This document shows, piece by piece, positions 21,851-32,339 of a stretch of DNA of 64,000 nucleotides (within the stretch, counting starts at the first letter, position 1; every line of letters starts with the position of its first letter). The notes under the pieces were generated by a model, which saw nothing but the letters and a program-made list of their open reading frames with translations, made no database searches and was not told the origin of the DNA. This DNA is from Paragorgia papillata (lineage: Eukaryota; Cnidaria; Anthozoa; Scleralcyonacea; Coralliidae): NCBI GenBank assembly GCA_035771165.1, contig JAWNZC010000001.1, forward strand, positions 2,846,001 to 2,910,000. The letters are read 5' to 3'. The position numbers and the translations under genes were made by a program.

Positions 21851-22795
21851 CCGTGAATATAGTCCAAATATGGCTTGTCATGTGACCTTGATACACAATA
21901 ATAAACCTAACACGAAGTTCAGAGTGGGTTAAGGTTTTTGTTTGGGTTAGATCACTGATCTCTATAAATCAATTAGAAACCTTACTGTAAAACCCGCAAT
22001 TTTCTCCAGGGGGCTGCATGAGAGTTCCTTGGGCCTACAGCCCCCATGACTTGCACACTTCCTCTACCTCCACCCCACCAAATCACAAGACAATTATATT
22101 TACCAATGCATCCATTGATTTTCGTGTTTTCCATAAGAAACAATTTTTTAAGTCTTGCTGGTGAACCTCGCAGTCATCAAACTTTCCATATTGGTAATAC
22201 TTGTGGAACTGGTTTGATGAAGCTGAAATTGACATAGCATTTCTTGTAAAATTAAAAACAGAACCCCAATCCTAAATTTGAGGTCTGATGTCAACTTATT
22301 CCAGTGTGGCAGCTAAGGTTGTCACCATGCTAAGATTGTATATCAATTTGTGAAATGGACTTTACAAACAGAATAATCAAACTTTTTGCCTTGAAATGGC
22401 TGATTTATGAAAACTTCAGGGACAAAATCCCAAACATCGCTTCCTTTGGAGTAGAAGTTAGATGTGATGACTCTGTGGAACCTTTCCCAAAGATTGTGCC
22501 AAATTGAACTTTACTGCATGGCCCACAAGCTTCCCTGGTGACTGTCAGGTGCATAATGTTCCCAGACTATTAGAGGTGGCTTGTTGGGTTTCAAGGATAG
22601 GAGATCCCCCCCCCCCTGCATGAGGTTTGGGTGAGGTTCTATTAATTTCCATACTTCAAAAGGTGAGATCTTCAGAAAAGATCCCAGAGAGCCCTCCCAT
22701 CTAACATGTCCCTGCCTTTGCCAATTGCTAATTGCAATTAAAGTGTCTATAATAATATAAAAGTGATCAAATTAGGTCTGTCTTCTTTGAAAGAA
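21851..22795. other. Non-coding stretch, probable intron
   Basis: No supported exon or repeat is seen. This is where the missing PANTS-like middle exon would be expected. Confidence 0.35.
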
Positions 22796-22814
22796 CACTT
22801 AAAATGTGACTACT

Positions 22815-23185
22815 GGCTGTCTAAGTCTAAGTCGCTCTAAGTCTGACAGGTTAAGGCAGTCTAAGTCTAAGGGCACTTTCCAATTGACAAGGTTAGACCG
22901 ATCAGTCCGGCCAGAATGGACTTGCTTTTGATTAGGACTAAATTTTCCAGTCAGACCATCCCAGGTCTCAAACAAATCGTGTTTCATTTAACTGGACTGA
23001 CCAGTCTAACCGTGTAAATGGAAAGCCCCCTAACTAGTTGGTCTAAGTCAGTCTAAGTCCAGCTAAGGCAGTCTAAGTCTAAGTTGGTCTAAGTCAGTCT
23101 ATTAGTCAGTCTAAGTCTAAGTCAGTCCAAGTCAGTCTAAGTTGGGTCTAAGTCGGTTCAAGTCAGTCTAAGTCAGTTTAGGAGT
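22815..23185. repeat. Degenerate (GTCTAA)n / (CAGTCTAAGT)n satellite
   Basis: GTCTAAGTCAGTCTAAGTC-type units repeat irregularly, interrupted by unique sequence at about 22,880-23,030. Confidence 0.8.
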
Positions 23186-23346
23186 GCAAGGCCATCTTCC
23201 CAATAAGCACCCTGTTCCCAATAGTCCCAATAGCTCATCTATTTCGGTTGCTCATATATCGAGAAAGGGCCCGGTGACTGGATACTGGGTGAGAGTTGGG
23301 GTACGAAGCTTGCTCGAATAATGCGTCTTGTTTCCTGTGATATACA

Positions 23347-23392
23347 GTGTATATATATATATATATATATATATTATTATTATTATTATTTA
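23347..23392. repeat. (TA)n(TTA)n microsatellite
   Basis: A pure TATATA run passes into TTATTATTATT. Confidence 0.9.
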
Positions 23393-23407
23393 AAGTAATT
23401 AACTTAC

Positions 23408-23450
23408 CAACACAAGTCCTCCACTTGCTCCAGTAATCGATACACTTTGG
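23408..23450 (-). CDS. Probable second exon of the PANTS/C22orf39-like gene
   Basis: On the minus strand a TTATTTAG acceptor and a GTAAGTT donor bound 43 bp encoding PKCIDYWSKWRTCV plus one base (phase 1 at its end). The P.C..Y...W..C pattern matches the first half of the DUF3128 domain of C22orf39/PANTS. It joins exon 1 in phase 0. Confidence 0.5.
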
Positions 23451-23611
23451 CTAAATAAAAACAGTAAAACACAATTATTTTTATATAAAACAACATTCGA
23501 CAGCATATTAGAAACAATACGGCATATAAATTATAACCCTTGAAGCAATATAAAATGTTATTATTATATAGCCAATAATAAGCTAATTTGAAAACAAATA
23601 ATTATTTTTAC

Positions 23612-23671
23612 TTTCCACTTTTGATCGTCTTTTTCTGATTCTAAGTCAAATATACCCTTCTCGGCCGCCAT
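23612..23671 (-). CDS. Probable first exon of the PANTS/C22orf39-like gene
   Basis: The ATG at 23,671 lies in AATATGGCGG, a good initiation context with a GGCGGCC segment, and opens 20 codons (MAAEKGIFDLESEKDDQKWK) ending at a GTAAAA donor in phase 0. The gene is head-to-head with the ALKBH2-like gene, with 142 bp between the two start codons, so a bidirectional promoter is likely. Confidence 0.5.
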
Positions 23672-23813
23672 ATTGTTTTTATGGCAGATACCTCTGACTT
23701 TGTTGTTTTGCGGGCTCAATTAAACGAACTGGTGACCACTTAGGCTCCCTGTGGAATGTCTGGACCAGTTTGTAGTGTGATATGTAGCAACCTCGGATAT
23801 GTATCAGTATTAA

Positions 23814-24611
23814 ATGATTGAGAGTTATTTTAAAAAACCTGGCAAAAGAGAAGCAGAGGATAATAGTGAGCAATTGTGCGATGAACAACCAAGAAAACTG
23901 ATCAGAAAAGGTCCCCAAAAAGAACAACTTAAACTGGACTTGAGTGAAGACAAACAGATCATCCCAGATGACATTTCCACTATTTTGACACACTTGCCTG
24001 ACTTGAAGTGGAAACAAATTACAGCTGAGAACCTCCAGTTGAGCTACGCCTTAATGTTTACACCAAAAGACTCTCAAAAGATATTCAATCACTTGGAAAA
24101 GGATATTATTTACCAAAAGGATAGCAAAGTCCATGTGTATGGTAAATGGCATAGTGTTCCTCGCAAACAGGCATCCTATGGTGATGAAGGTTTGAAATAT
24201 ACTTTCTCAGGAGTTACTGTAATGGCAAGAGAGTGGACACCATTTCTCAGACATCTTCGAGATTTAATAGTTGCTGTGACAGGAAACACATTTAATTTTG
24301 TCCTTGTTAATCGATATAAAGATGGAAACGACCATATTGGTGAACACAAAGATGATGAGAGAGAACTGGTTGAGAGAAGCCCCATAGCCTCGCTGTCTTT
24401 TGGTGAAGCAAGGGACTTTGTGTTTCGACACCAAGATGCCAGAGGGTCAAATGCCTCAAGAAAGATAGATCCTGTACGTCTTCAGTTAGAATCTGGTAGC
24501 ATATTAATGATGAAGTTTCCTACAAACTCTTTTTGGTATCATTCACTTCCAATCCGAAAGAAGTGTCTTGGACCACGTATTAATCTGACTTTCAGAAACA
24601 TGCATTGCTAA
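23814..24611 (+). CDS. ALKBH2: ALKBH2-type DNA oxidative demethylase
   Basis: This 265-residue protein is a Fe(II)/2-oxoglutarate dioxygenase that directly reverses 1-methyladenine and 3-methylcytosine in double-stranded DNA in the nucleus. The AlkB fold fills the C-terminal two thirds. The metal ligands H178 and D180 lie in GEHKDDE, with H243 in WYHSLP, and R255 and R261 in GPRINLTFR are the 2-oxoglutarate-binding arginines. The NRYKDG and SPIASLSFG segments are typical of ALKBH2. The extreme N terminus, IESYFKK, has the spacing of a PCNA-binding PIP box (hydrophobic, two residues, two aromatics), although the leading Gln is absent; the human enzyme also uses its N terminus to bind PCNA. The frame is intronless here, whereas vertebrate genes have introns. 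AATAAA at about 24,626 is a likely polyadenylation signal. Confidence 0.93.
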   Translation: MIESYFKKPGKREAEDNSEQLCDEQPRKLIRKGPQKEQLKLDLSEDKQIIPDDISTILTHLPDLKWKQITAENLQLSYALMFTPKDSQKIFNHLEKDIIYQKDSKVHVYGKWHSVPRKQASYGDEGLKYTFSGVTVMAREWTPFLRHLRDLIVAVTGNTFNFVLVNRYKDGNDHIGEHKDDERELVERSPIASLSFGEARDFVFRHQDARGSNASRKIDPVRLQLESGSILMMKFPTNSFWYHSLPIRKKCLGPRINLTFRNMHC

Positions 24612-24814
24612 TTTAAAGTTTAATAATAAAGGCTTTCCTGGAATTTATACCAGTAACCTGCAGGGTACTGGTATTGGGTAGGCATTTTGTGGATTGATGG
24701 AAAATGGGAGGTGCTGGCACTGAGGGAGTGTTGCCAGCATCTTTTGTTGTTTTGAAAAATCGTTTTTGCCCATTTTGGAGCAAATCATCAATCATTAATG
24801 AAAGGCTTTCTTTC

Positions 24815-24863
24815 TTTCTTTAGTTAGACATTATTTGTTCTAAATAATGTCTAACTAAAGAAA
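24815..24863. repeat. Perfect 22-bp-arm palindrome downstream of ALKBH2
   Basis: TTTCTTTAGTTAGACATTAT... (24,815-24,836) is followed by a 5-base loop and its exact complement (24,842-24,863). It could be a minimal MITE or a hairpin in the 3' flank. Confidence 0.8.
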
Positions 24864-25094
24864 AAAATATATATAATGGTATTACAGTGAATTTTTTCGC
24901 AGTGTATCGTAATTGTTGTGGAATATTTTGACCATATATTTTGTTCATTTTGACAACAGCCATTCTGTGGGAAGTGATTCTCCTGGGAACAGGCAGGAAG
25001 CTATGAATGCCCTTGACAGAGCAATACTTATAGGGAAGTATCCTATCTTGGTAAACCCTGCCACAAGACATGGCGTTATTAGCAGGAATCCCTC

Positions 25095-26146
25095 CGGCTT
25101 CTGATTGGCTGATAAATTTAGCACTTTTGTTGTCAAGGTGATTTGTTGTCTACATGAGTATATAATTATTGGGATTCAAAAATAATTGAAATGTATTTGA
25201 CTGAAGTTTAGCCGACGAATAACAAATTTTAATGAAATGATGTTAATGCTATTCGTACATTGAAGTATATCTCATCGAAGTATCGCATTGTTGTGAATGA
25301 AAATTAAAGATTAATTCTTTGAAGAGATTGCTGTGCACGTTTGGCGATAGAATGAGTCAAATACTCGAAGCGCGATGCCGCGATCAAAGCGTTAATAAGT
25401 ATCATAATTTCATTAACGGGTATAAACTAAAAGTTGCAAATTCTCCACTCTTGGCCAAACATGCAAAGCTTAAGAGCACATGGCGTTATTAGCAGGAATC
25501 CCTCCGGCTTCTTATTGGCCGATAAACTTAGCACTTCCGCATGACGTTATCTGGCGTGGTATGGCGTATTTATATATGTGGTAGCACAAATATATCGCTC
25601 TTTGAGTACGGATTGATTCTAGATTGTAGTTCTGTTGCGAATACTGTGACTCAGCTTTGGAAACAATTCCAAATTTAGCAAAGATGTTAGAGCACACGAA
25701 CGCGCCATGTCAATAACGTTGAAATTAAGAGCAGTCTCGGATTTGAAATCGGTATTAAAATATCAAAAAGAAAGATTCGCACTATTATACGACAACGTGT
25801 TTGCAACTTAGTTATGGCTTGGAGAATTTGTATGCGACTGGGCATAACTTTGATCGCGGCATCGCACTTCGAGTATTTGACTCATTCTATCGCCAAACAT
25901 GCACAGCAATCCCTTCAAAGAATTAATCTTTACTTTTCATTCACAACAATGCGATACTTCGATTAGATATACTTCGATGTGCCGGGCGAATAGCATTAAC
26001 ATCATTTTATTAAAATTTGTTATTCGTCGGCTAAACTTCAGTCAAATACATTTCAATTATTTTTGAATCCCAATAATTATACATTCTTCATGCAGACGAC
26101 AAATCACCTTGACAATAGAAGTGCTAAATTTATTTAAGCCGGGGAG
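25095..26146. mobile_element. Foldback element with about 290-bp arms next to a host exon
   Basis: The left arm (about 25,100-25,400) and right arm (about 25,845-26,146) are inverted copies sharing TAGCCGACGAATAACAAATTT, GATAGAATGAGTCAAATACTCGAAG and TTTTGAATCCCAATAATTAT. A direct repeat of ATGGCGTTATTAGCAGGAATC occurs at about 25,071 and 25,480. The right end abuts the first exon at 26,196, so the element supplies sequence directly upstream of that exon. Confidence 0.75.
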
Positions 26147-26195
26147 AAAGGACAGAAAGTCGAATTATCAACTGCAGTCGAGTAGCAGTAGCACG

Positions 26196-26513
26196 ATGTC
26201 TTCAGAGAAAACAAAACGGGACGAGGACTCCGCATCAATGGTTAAACAAATTCGAGATATATTGATAGCTTCAGAGGCATTCGAAAGCCGCCACCACGAA
26301 ACGTTGAATCAGTTGGCTGATCAGACTGAGCATACAGAATTTGAACGGTCTCAGCTAGCAGGCAGTGTCTTGTTTAGACGTCTACATGGGGTCAAGCCAA
26401 CTGGTGGAGAAATAACTAGGCTAGGATTTCATCCTCCTTCACCACCTCCCGCCACATTGCACTACCAAACCGACGCTGGTAAATTGTTTGGTAAACCGCC
26501 GTATGATATAAAG
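26196..26513 (+). CDS. Exon 1 of a two-exon gene for a glycine-zipper protein (unrecognised)
   Basis: The ATG at 26,196 (GCACGATGTC) opens 106 codons that end at AAG|GTATAC, a good donor in phase 0. The encoded part starts MSSEKTKRDEDSASM, continues with a charged helical segment and then a Pro-rich stretch (FHPPSPPPAT). The frame stays open upstream to 26,109, but that part overlaps the foldback element. An almost identical copy of the first part lies in the intron at 28,912-29,050. I recognise no domain. It joins exon 2 at 30,565 without a frame change, giving about 402 residues. Confidence 0.5.
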
Positions 26514-27467
26514 GTATACTACTTGATCTTTTGTATACTTATATAGGGCCTGTTTATATGGAAGCTTTTTTCCTAAATACTTTGGTTTATAGCTTTTAAC
26601 ACATATTAAACTTTTCACGCATTTATCATTCAAATTATATTTGTATCTAATTATTGCTGTCTACATAACACGAAATCCAAGTTCGGTCGGTTTGTCTTTT
26701 ATAAAATATATAGTTTAAATTAATTTATATTTTTGTATCCGATGGTAGCCTAAAAAGCAAGTTGTTGTTAGCTTGGCTTCAAACAGCCTGTCCGAGTATA
26801 TGTCTAATTATAGTACCACATTCTCTCCCTCCCCACTATTAAACGTCTGCTCTCTTCGTCTGACCATGCAATATAAGCAAGGCTTCTAGAATCTGGGAGC
26901 CGGAACTTTAGCGTTAAGTCTGGTTTCCATTTGGTCTCGACGGTTAGTGATGGATGATACCGGTACCAAATATTTAATACTGTTGATCCCAAGGAATGCA
27001 TGAAAAGTATCGATACTTTCGAGAAGCATCGATTATCCGATACCGCGCCTGCGATCTGTAATTCTTCTGGTTATTGGTCAAAAACTAACTTAAAGACTAA
27101 ATAAATCATACAATACTAATAATTAAGTTAAACAATTATACATGAACAGAAAGGAAAAATTACTGAGTATATGACTATGAAATCATTTTACATTAATAAG
27201 ACACAACTAAGGAGTAAATCTAAAACTAAGGTTTAGTCACATGACTTGCTCAGAGCAGATGAACAAACAAAACCGTAAACCGAGGGTAAACCGAAAGGCA
27301 AAAATAATGAATCTCACCGTACTGTTTGTTTTGCCCAAACGCACCAAGGAACAATCATGATTTAAAACTATAGTCGATTGACATTAAGAGCAACTTGGTA
27401 AAACAAAATACATTACACGTATACATAAATCATAACTCTAAATTAAAATGTCACTGATACACACATG
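26514..27467 (+). other. Intron 5' part, nothing recognised
   Basis: Putative intron sequence without a supported gene; several open frames here have no domain. Confidence 0.4.
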
Positions 27468-28468
27468 CAGTGGAACCTCGTTAATACGACCACCGTCGGG
27501 CGAAGAAAATGTGGTCGTAATAACGAGGTGGTCGTATTAACGAGGGAGTATTACACTACTTAGAATGTATTCAGGCCAGAAAAAAGTGGTCGTATTAACG
27601 AGGGAGTATTACACTACTTAGAATGTATTCAGGCCAGAAAAATGTGGTCGTAATAACGAGGTGGTCGTATTAACGGGGTGGTATTACACTACTTAGAATG
27701 TATTCAGGCCAGTAAAAAGTGGTCGTAATAACGAGGTGGTCGTATTAACGGGGTGGTATTACACTACTTAGAATGTATTCAGGCCAGAAAAATGTGGTCG
27801 TATTAACGGGGTGGTATTACACTACTTAGAATGTATTCAGGCCAGAAAAAAGTGGTCGTATTAACGGGAGAGTATTACACTACTTAGAATGTATTCAGGC
27901 CAGTAAAAAGTGGTCGTAATAACGAGGTGGTCGTATTAACGAGGTGGTCGTATTAACGGGAGAGTATTACACTACTTAGAATGTATTCAGGCCAGTAAAA
28001 AGTGGTATTAACGAGGTGGTCGTAATAACGGGGTGGTCGTATTAACGGGAGAGTATTACACTACTTAGAGTGTATTCAGGCCAGTAAAAAGTGGTCGTAT
28101 TAACGAGGTGGTCGTAATAACGGGGTGGTCGTATTAACGGGAGAGTATTACACTACTTAGAGTGTATTCAGGCCAGTAAAAAGTGGTCGTATTAACGAGG
28201 TGGTCGTAATAACGGGGTGGTCGTATTAACGGGAGAGTATTACACTACTTAGAGTGTATTCAGGCCAGTAAAAAGTGGTCGTAATAACGGGGTGGTCGTA
28301 TTAACGGGAGAGTATTACACTACTTAGAATGTATTCAGGCCAGTACTAAAAGTGGTCGTAATAACGGGGTGGTCGTATTAACGGGGGAGTATTACACTAC
28401 TTAGAATGTATTCAGGCCAGAAAAAAGTGGTCGTAATAACGAGGTGGTCGTATGGCGGGGTTCCACTG
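27468..28468. repeat. Satellite of about 12 units inside a pogo/Tigger-like element
   Basis: The block starts CAGTGGAACCTCGTTAATACG and ends GGCGGGGTTCCACTG, inverted ends typical of pogo/Tigger elements. Between them GTATTACACTACTTAGAATG and TATTCAGGCCAG recur 12 times, separated by one to three copies of GTGGTCGTATTAACG or GTGGTCGTAATAACG, which resemble the subterminal TIR itself. Units are 55-95 bp. No transposase remains. No clear TA duplication flanks it. Confidence 0.8.
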
Positions 28469-28890
28469 TACACTATTTGTGCAGGTGCAGAGATATTTAC
28501 TGCAGGTCACTTTTAATCAAAATACAATCATGAGTTTCGTGTGGCCTACTTTGAATTCAAAACCAATTATATGGGATACATACAGTGATACACAATCACA
28601 ATTGTCGTAACAATCCCAGACGATCAGGAACAATCTCCGATTCTTACGACAAGTGAAAACCAGTCTTTTTGTCCAGTATGGCATTCCATACATATAAACA
28701 CGCCCTTAGTCATGCTCGAGCGCCGTAGCCATGCTGAGAAACTGAATTCCAACAATATTTTAGAAGCACTTCTACTGTCTCACAACAGAAATGTTTATCA
28801 ATAGCTTTTAGTGTGTAATACGAGGACACAGGGTATAATTTAATATAGTGAATCTCTGGGATAACAACTCATTTCAGCTACACGCCGAGT
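28469..28890 (+). other. Intron middle part, nothing recognised
   Basis: No supported gene or repeat is seen. Confidence 0.4.
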
Positions 28891-28896
28891 CTGACC

Positions 28897-29050
28897 ATGG
28901 CCGGGGTTGAAGGGAGAAAAGACAGAAAGTCGAATTATCAACTGCAGTCGAGTAGCAGTAGCACGATGTCTTCAGAGAAAACAAAACGGGACGAGGACTC
29001 AGCATCAATGGTTAAACAAATTCGAGATCTATTGATAGTTTCAGAGGCAT
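28897..29050 (+). pseudogene. Duplicate of exon 1, interrupted by a repeat
   Basis: From 28,912 to 29,050 the sequence matches 26,143-26,281 with only a few substitutions and keeps the frame (GRKDRKSNYQLQ, then MSSEKTKRDEDSASM). An ATG at 28,897 in a good context (GACCATGGCC) precedes it. After SEAY the frame runs into the dispersed repeat at 29,085 and no donor is seen. It may be a dead copy, or the original exon that the repeat broke. Confidence 0.55.
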
Positions 29051-29084
29051 ACAAACATGATATTTCCGGGGAGAAAATTATTCG

Positions 29085-29400
29085 TTTTACAGAATTTTTT
29101 TTAAATCGGCCTATTGATTACTCATACTTCAAGAGAAGTTTTAATGAAAAAAAAATTGGGGGCCACCAAAGTTTTTTTCGAATTAAATTAGTTTGAAGGG
29201 TAATTGGCAGCCATTTTGAAACGTCATTGTTGCCATAGCAACAGCTGTTGCTATTTATTTGGTAACAGTTTTTTATTGTCAGACTGTGTAACTATGCATA
29301 ACATTTAGTTTTATTCTTTTTCCGAGTGGTTTATGCACGTGTTTTGGACTCTCAAACTTGTATTTTCCATTTTTCAAGAAACTGTATGGAGCCACCTTAA
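29085..29400 (+). repeat. Dispersed repeat, second copy
   Basis: Nearly identical to 15,045-15,360. It directly follows, and probably truncates, the duplicated exon. Confidence 0.7.
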
Positions 29401-29454
29401 AGCCGAGTCTAGATCTATAAAGCTCCGTAGAGACACCCATATTTGACTTGGTTC

Positions 29455-29674
29455 GATATAATAATACCTCTCTCCTCCGCAGAGGTTAAATTTCGGAGAT
29501 TGGAGGTTTCGGGGGTCGTCGGAGATGCTCGGAGGCGTCAGCTGGACATAAGTAGTGCGGGCGAAACTAGTCCAACGAAAACCGCACTCTGACGATTTCG
29601 ACACATCTCCGACGATCCCCGACATAGCCGATCTCCGAAAGAACCTCTGCGGAGGAGAGAAGTAATAATACCAG
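29455..29674. mobile_element. Palindromic MITE with CTCTCCTCCGCAGAGG ends
   Basis: ATAATACCTCTCTCCTCCGC at the left is matched inverted by GCGGAGGAGAGAAGTAATAAT at the right, with CGGAGAT/ATCTCCG further in. It lies within the putative intron. Confidence 0.65.
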
Positions 29675-30245
29675 CACAATGGCTTAGTTCAATAGCAATA
29701 CCTTGAAGTTTCTAACACTGAGTTTCTTATTTTGTGCGTAGTCTTCACGCAAAAATAGTGTTGGTCAGTGCAAAAATAATCGCCTGATAAAATATAAACA
29801 AGCAGTACTTATCATGATACAAAAATCTTAAAACTGATAAAATGTAAACGTTTGCACAGGGAGTTCTAACATGTATTTTTTGTTTTAAACATTTAATTTG
29901 AGCACAATGCACCGTGTGTCAACAACTGACTCGTACCATCTTTATATCGTCTAAGATACTGTCCGTCTTCAATTAAATAGGGGGGCGGGGGCGAGTTTGC
30001 ATACAGCTGAGGTTGGTAAATTTCGACGGTGCATTATGGAAATGATCAAACTGGAGTCCAAGCAAGGGTAAAATTGGTACGTATACTATTTTTATCCGAG
30101 CCGTACCAAAAATTGAGCGTAGTGTAAATGGGGCTTTAAGCTAAAATATTTGCGTTCGAATAAACAAGTTTCATACAACGCTCGCTCGGCTCAGGCCTAG
30201 GTTGGCATTTACTATATGTACGTTATTCGGAATAACGTTTGCTTT
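29675..30245. other. Intron sequence, nothing recognised
   Basis: No supported gene is seen. A short G-rich stretch lies at about 29,981-29,993. Confidence 0.4.
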
Positions 30246-30247
30246 GT

Positions 30248-30490
30248 TACAGTCATTTACAACCTACTTTTCACCAAAATGTTTGCAAGTTCGTTCGGAC
30301 GTTTGTAGGTTCGTTACGTAGTCCGCGAGTTTTTTTTATCTGCGCATATCATTTGATTGGCTGCTAGGAACCAAGCAGTCTGCCAATCAAATGCGTTGTT
30401 CAAAAGAAGCACGCTGACTATGTAACGAACCTACAAACATCCGAACGAACTTGCAAACATTTTTGTGAAAATAGGTTGTAAATGATTGTA
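30248..30490. mobile_element. Palindromic MITE in the intron
   Basis: ACAGTCATTTACAACCTA with TTTGCAAGTTCGTTCGGACG and TTTGTAGGTTCGTTACGTAG on the left are repeated inverted on the right (arms about 75 bp). The core holds an inner short inverted repeat, ATTTGATTGGC/GCCAATCAAAT. It ends about 75 bp before the exon 2 acceptor. Confidence 0.7.
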
Positions 30491-30564
30491 ATACTAAGTA
30501 ATGTCATGAATACAAGTTTTGTCACTGCATGAATGGACTACAGTATCTTCATCTTAATCTTTAG

Positions 30565-31455
30565 GTAGACCTTCGCACATCATACCAAATAAAACGAGGA
30601 GAGGATATAAAACTGCCACAGTTTGATCCTAATTTCTTTTCATCTAAACACATTCAATGCCGCTTTCTTCATTGCCCCAAGACAAAGGTCAGAAGCCCGG
30701 CCAACCACGACCCATCGCAATTGAACAAGGAAGATTTGTACCTGTGCCCGAATCATCAACAAGAGATGACCAATCTCGTTACCAAGCAGTGTGCCGAGAA
30801 AGGGATCGATGTTAATTATAAAGATTTTAAAAGTAAAGATTTTGATGACTACACATCTCTGATTGGCTGGATGGAAAAGGTGTACCAGCACTTTGAGAAG
30901 AAAGCCCCGCCGGCATTTTTTCCCTCCAAGACGGACCTACTTCTTGCAGAAATCTTCCTCAATGTCAGGAACTTTCTCATCATTACAAATATTTTGCTAA
31001 ACCCGGACGTTGAAAACCTACTCATTGTTCTCACTCCTATTTTTAGCATAGTGAAGTCGATGCTGGGGCAATGTGGCGACGACAAGTTTGTTAGGAATGT
31101 TGCTTGCTTACTACGTCAAGTCATGGAGACAATATTATCTTTTTTTGGTGTTGTGTATTTTTCGGTGTTGTTTCCATTACTAGGAAACCCAGGCGCTCAG
31201 ATCGGAGCTGGTATTGGGGGTATTTTGGGTTTAGGTGGAGCTGCTGTAGTGCTTGGTGCAGCAGCTTTACCTATCGCTGTAGGAGTTGGAGCAGGACTTC
31301 TTTGTGGAGGATTAGTGGGTGGAGGTATTTTCAACCTATATAACATGAGACACGGCACGCCTAACATTCAGTATATATTCACAGGAGAAACTGATGGACG
31401 TTTTAGTGTGCGTATTAAAAAATCATATTTATATAAGTCGATTGAATGTCAATGA
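30565..31455 (+). CDS. Exon 2 of the glycine-zipper protein gene (unrecognised)
   Basis: A TTAATCTTTAG acceptor precedes 296 codons and a TGA, in phase 0 with the exon at 26,196-26,513. The first third has a CRFLHCP...YLCPNHQQE stretch with Cys and His that might bind zinc. The middle is helical and hydrophobic in parts (VENLLIVLTPIFSIV, ETILSFFGVVYFSVLFPLL). It is followed by a Gly/Ala-rich glycine zipper at about residues 316-365 of the joined protein (GAGIGGILGLGGAA...GVGAGLLCGGLVGGG), which suggests membrane insertion or a helical hairpin. I recognise no family. Host effector or pore-type roles are possible but unsupported. Confidence 0.6.
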   Translation, partial: VDLRTSYQIKRGEDIKLPQFDPNFFSSKHIQCRFLHCPKTKVRSPANHDPSQLNKEDLYLCPNHQQEMTNLVTKQCAEKGIDVNYKDFKSKDFDDYTSLIGWMEKVYQHFEKKAPPAFFPSKTDLLLAEIFLNVRNFLIITNILLNPDVENLLIVLTPIFSIVKSMLGQCGDDKFVRNVACLLRQVMETILSFFGVVYFSVLFPLLGNPGAQIGAGIGGILGLGGAAVVLGAAALPIAVGVGAGLLCGGLVGGGIFNLYNMRHGTPNIQYIFTGETDGRFSVRIKKSYLYKSIECQ

Positions 31456-31467
31456 ATTCTCCTTATA

Positions 31468-31662
31468 AGGCTCGTTTACACAGGCGATTTTTGCTGCGAT
31501 TTTTTTCCTTCTGACTGAAGCGATCGAATGGATTGACTTACGAATGCATTGGACATTTGTACAAAGCTATAGTGGTTCAATACATCCGAGACACATTCAA
31601 CCGCATGCAACAGAATTATAGAAAAAAAACGCACCAAAAATCGCCTGTGTAAACGGGATCTA
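31468..31662. mobile_element. Palindromic MITE, family D, copy 1
   Basis: CGTTTACACAGGCGATTTTTG and CAAAAATCGCCTGTGTAAACG are exact inverted ends. The core includes GCATTGGACATTTGTACAAAG. Copy 2 is at 34,274-34,465. Confidence 0.8.
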
Positions 31663-32339
31663 ATTTTCAAGCATGGAACTTACTGCTCACAAACTCAAAA
31701 AATGCGAGTGAGCTTTTGCAATGTTTTGCGAGTGTGATTTCAGTCGGCAAAACTTAAAAACTTTTAAAAATGAGATGACTTTTCGTGACATGTAAATGAT
31801 GTAGTAATATTTAACAATTATTCACTGAGACGAATAATTGTTTTAGTATAAATGCACATTTTTGTACTTTTAGGAACAGCATTTTGTTTAAAATTCTTAA
31901 TTTCCTCGTCTCTCGCATTGACAAATCGGCTGGCGGCCATTTTGAATAAACGCTGTAGGTGATTATCGGGAATTAGTCCAAAGCTCGACCAAACAGCGCG
32001 TGCAATTTTCTATGATCATCTGTGTATTTATACTAATAAAATATATTAATTTTTTCTAGTTGTCCGACAATCTATTACAGTGCCGATGTAGCGAAAATTA
32101 GGACTGTCTTATTTGAAAAAGCACTCGTTTTTGAAATAGATTCGATTAAATGTAAAATTAGGGCCATTTTGAAACGTTGCTGTTATCATAGCAATGGCTG
32201 AAACACATTATCTGTTAACAGTATTTGATGCCCTGAACGTTATTCTATGCGTAACGTTAGTTTCATTCTTTTCCAAAATATTCACGAGAAATTTCTGAAG
32301 TTGGAACTTGCATTTTTCTACTTTTGAAGAAACAGTAGG
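31663..32339. other. 3' flank, no gene seen
   Basis: AT-rich sequence. A diverged relative of the 15.0/29.1-kb repeat occurs at about 32,150-32,345. Confidence 0.4.
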
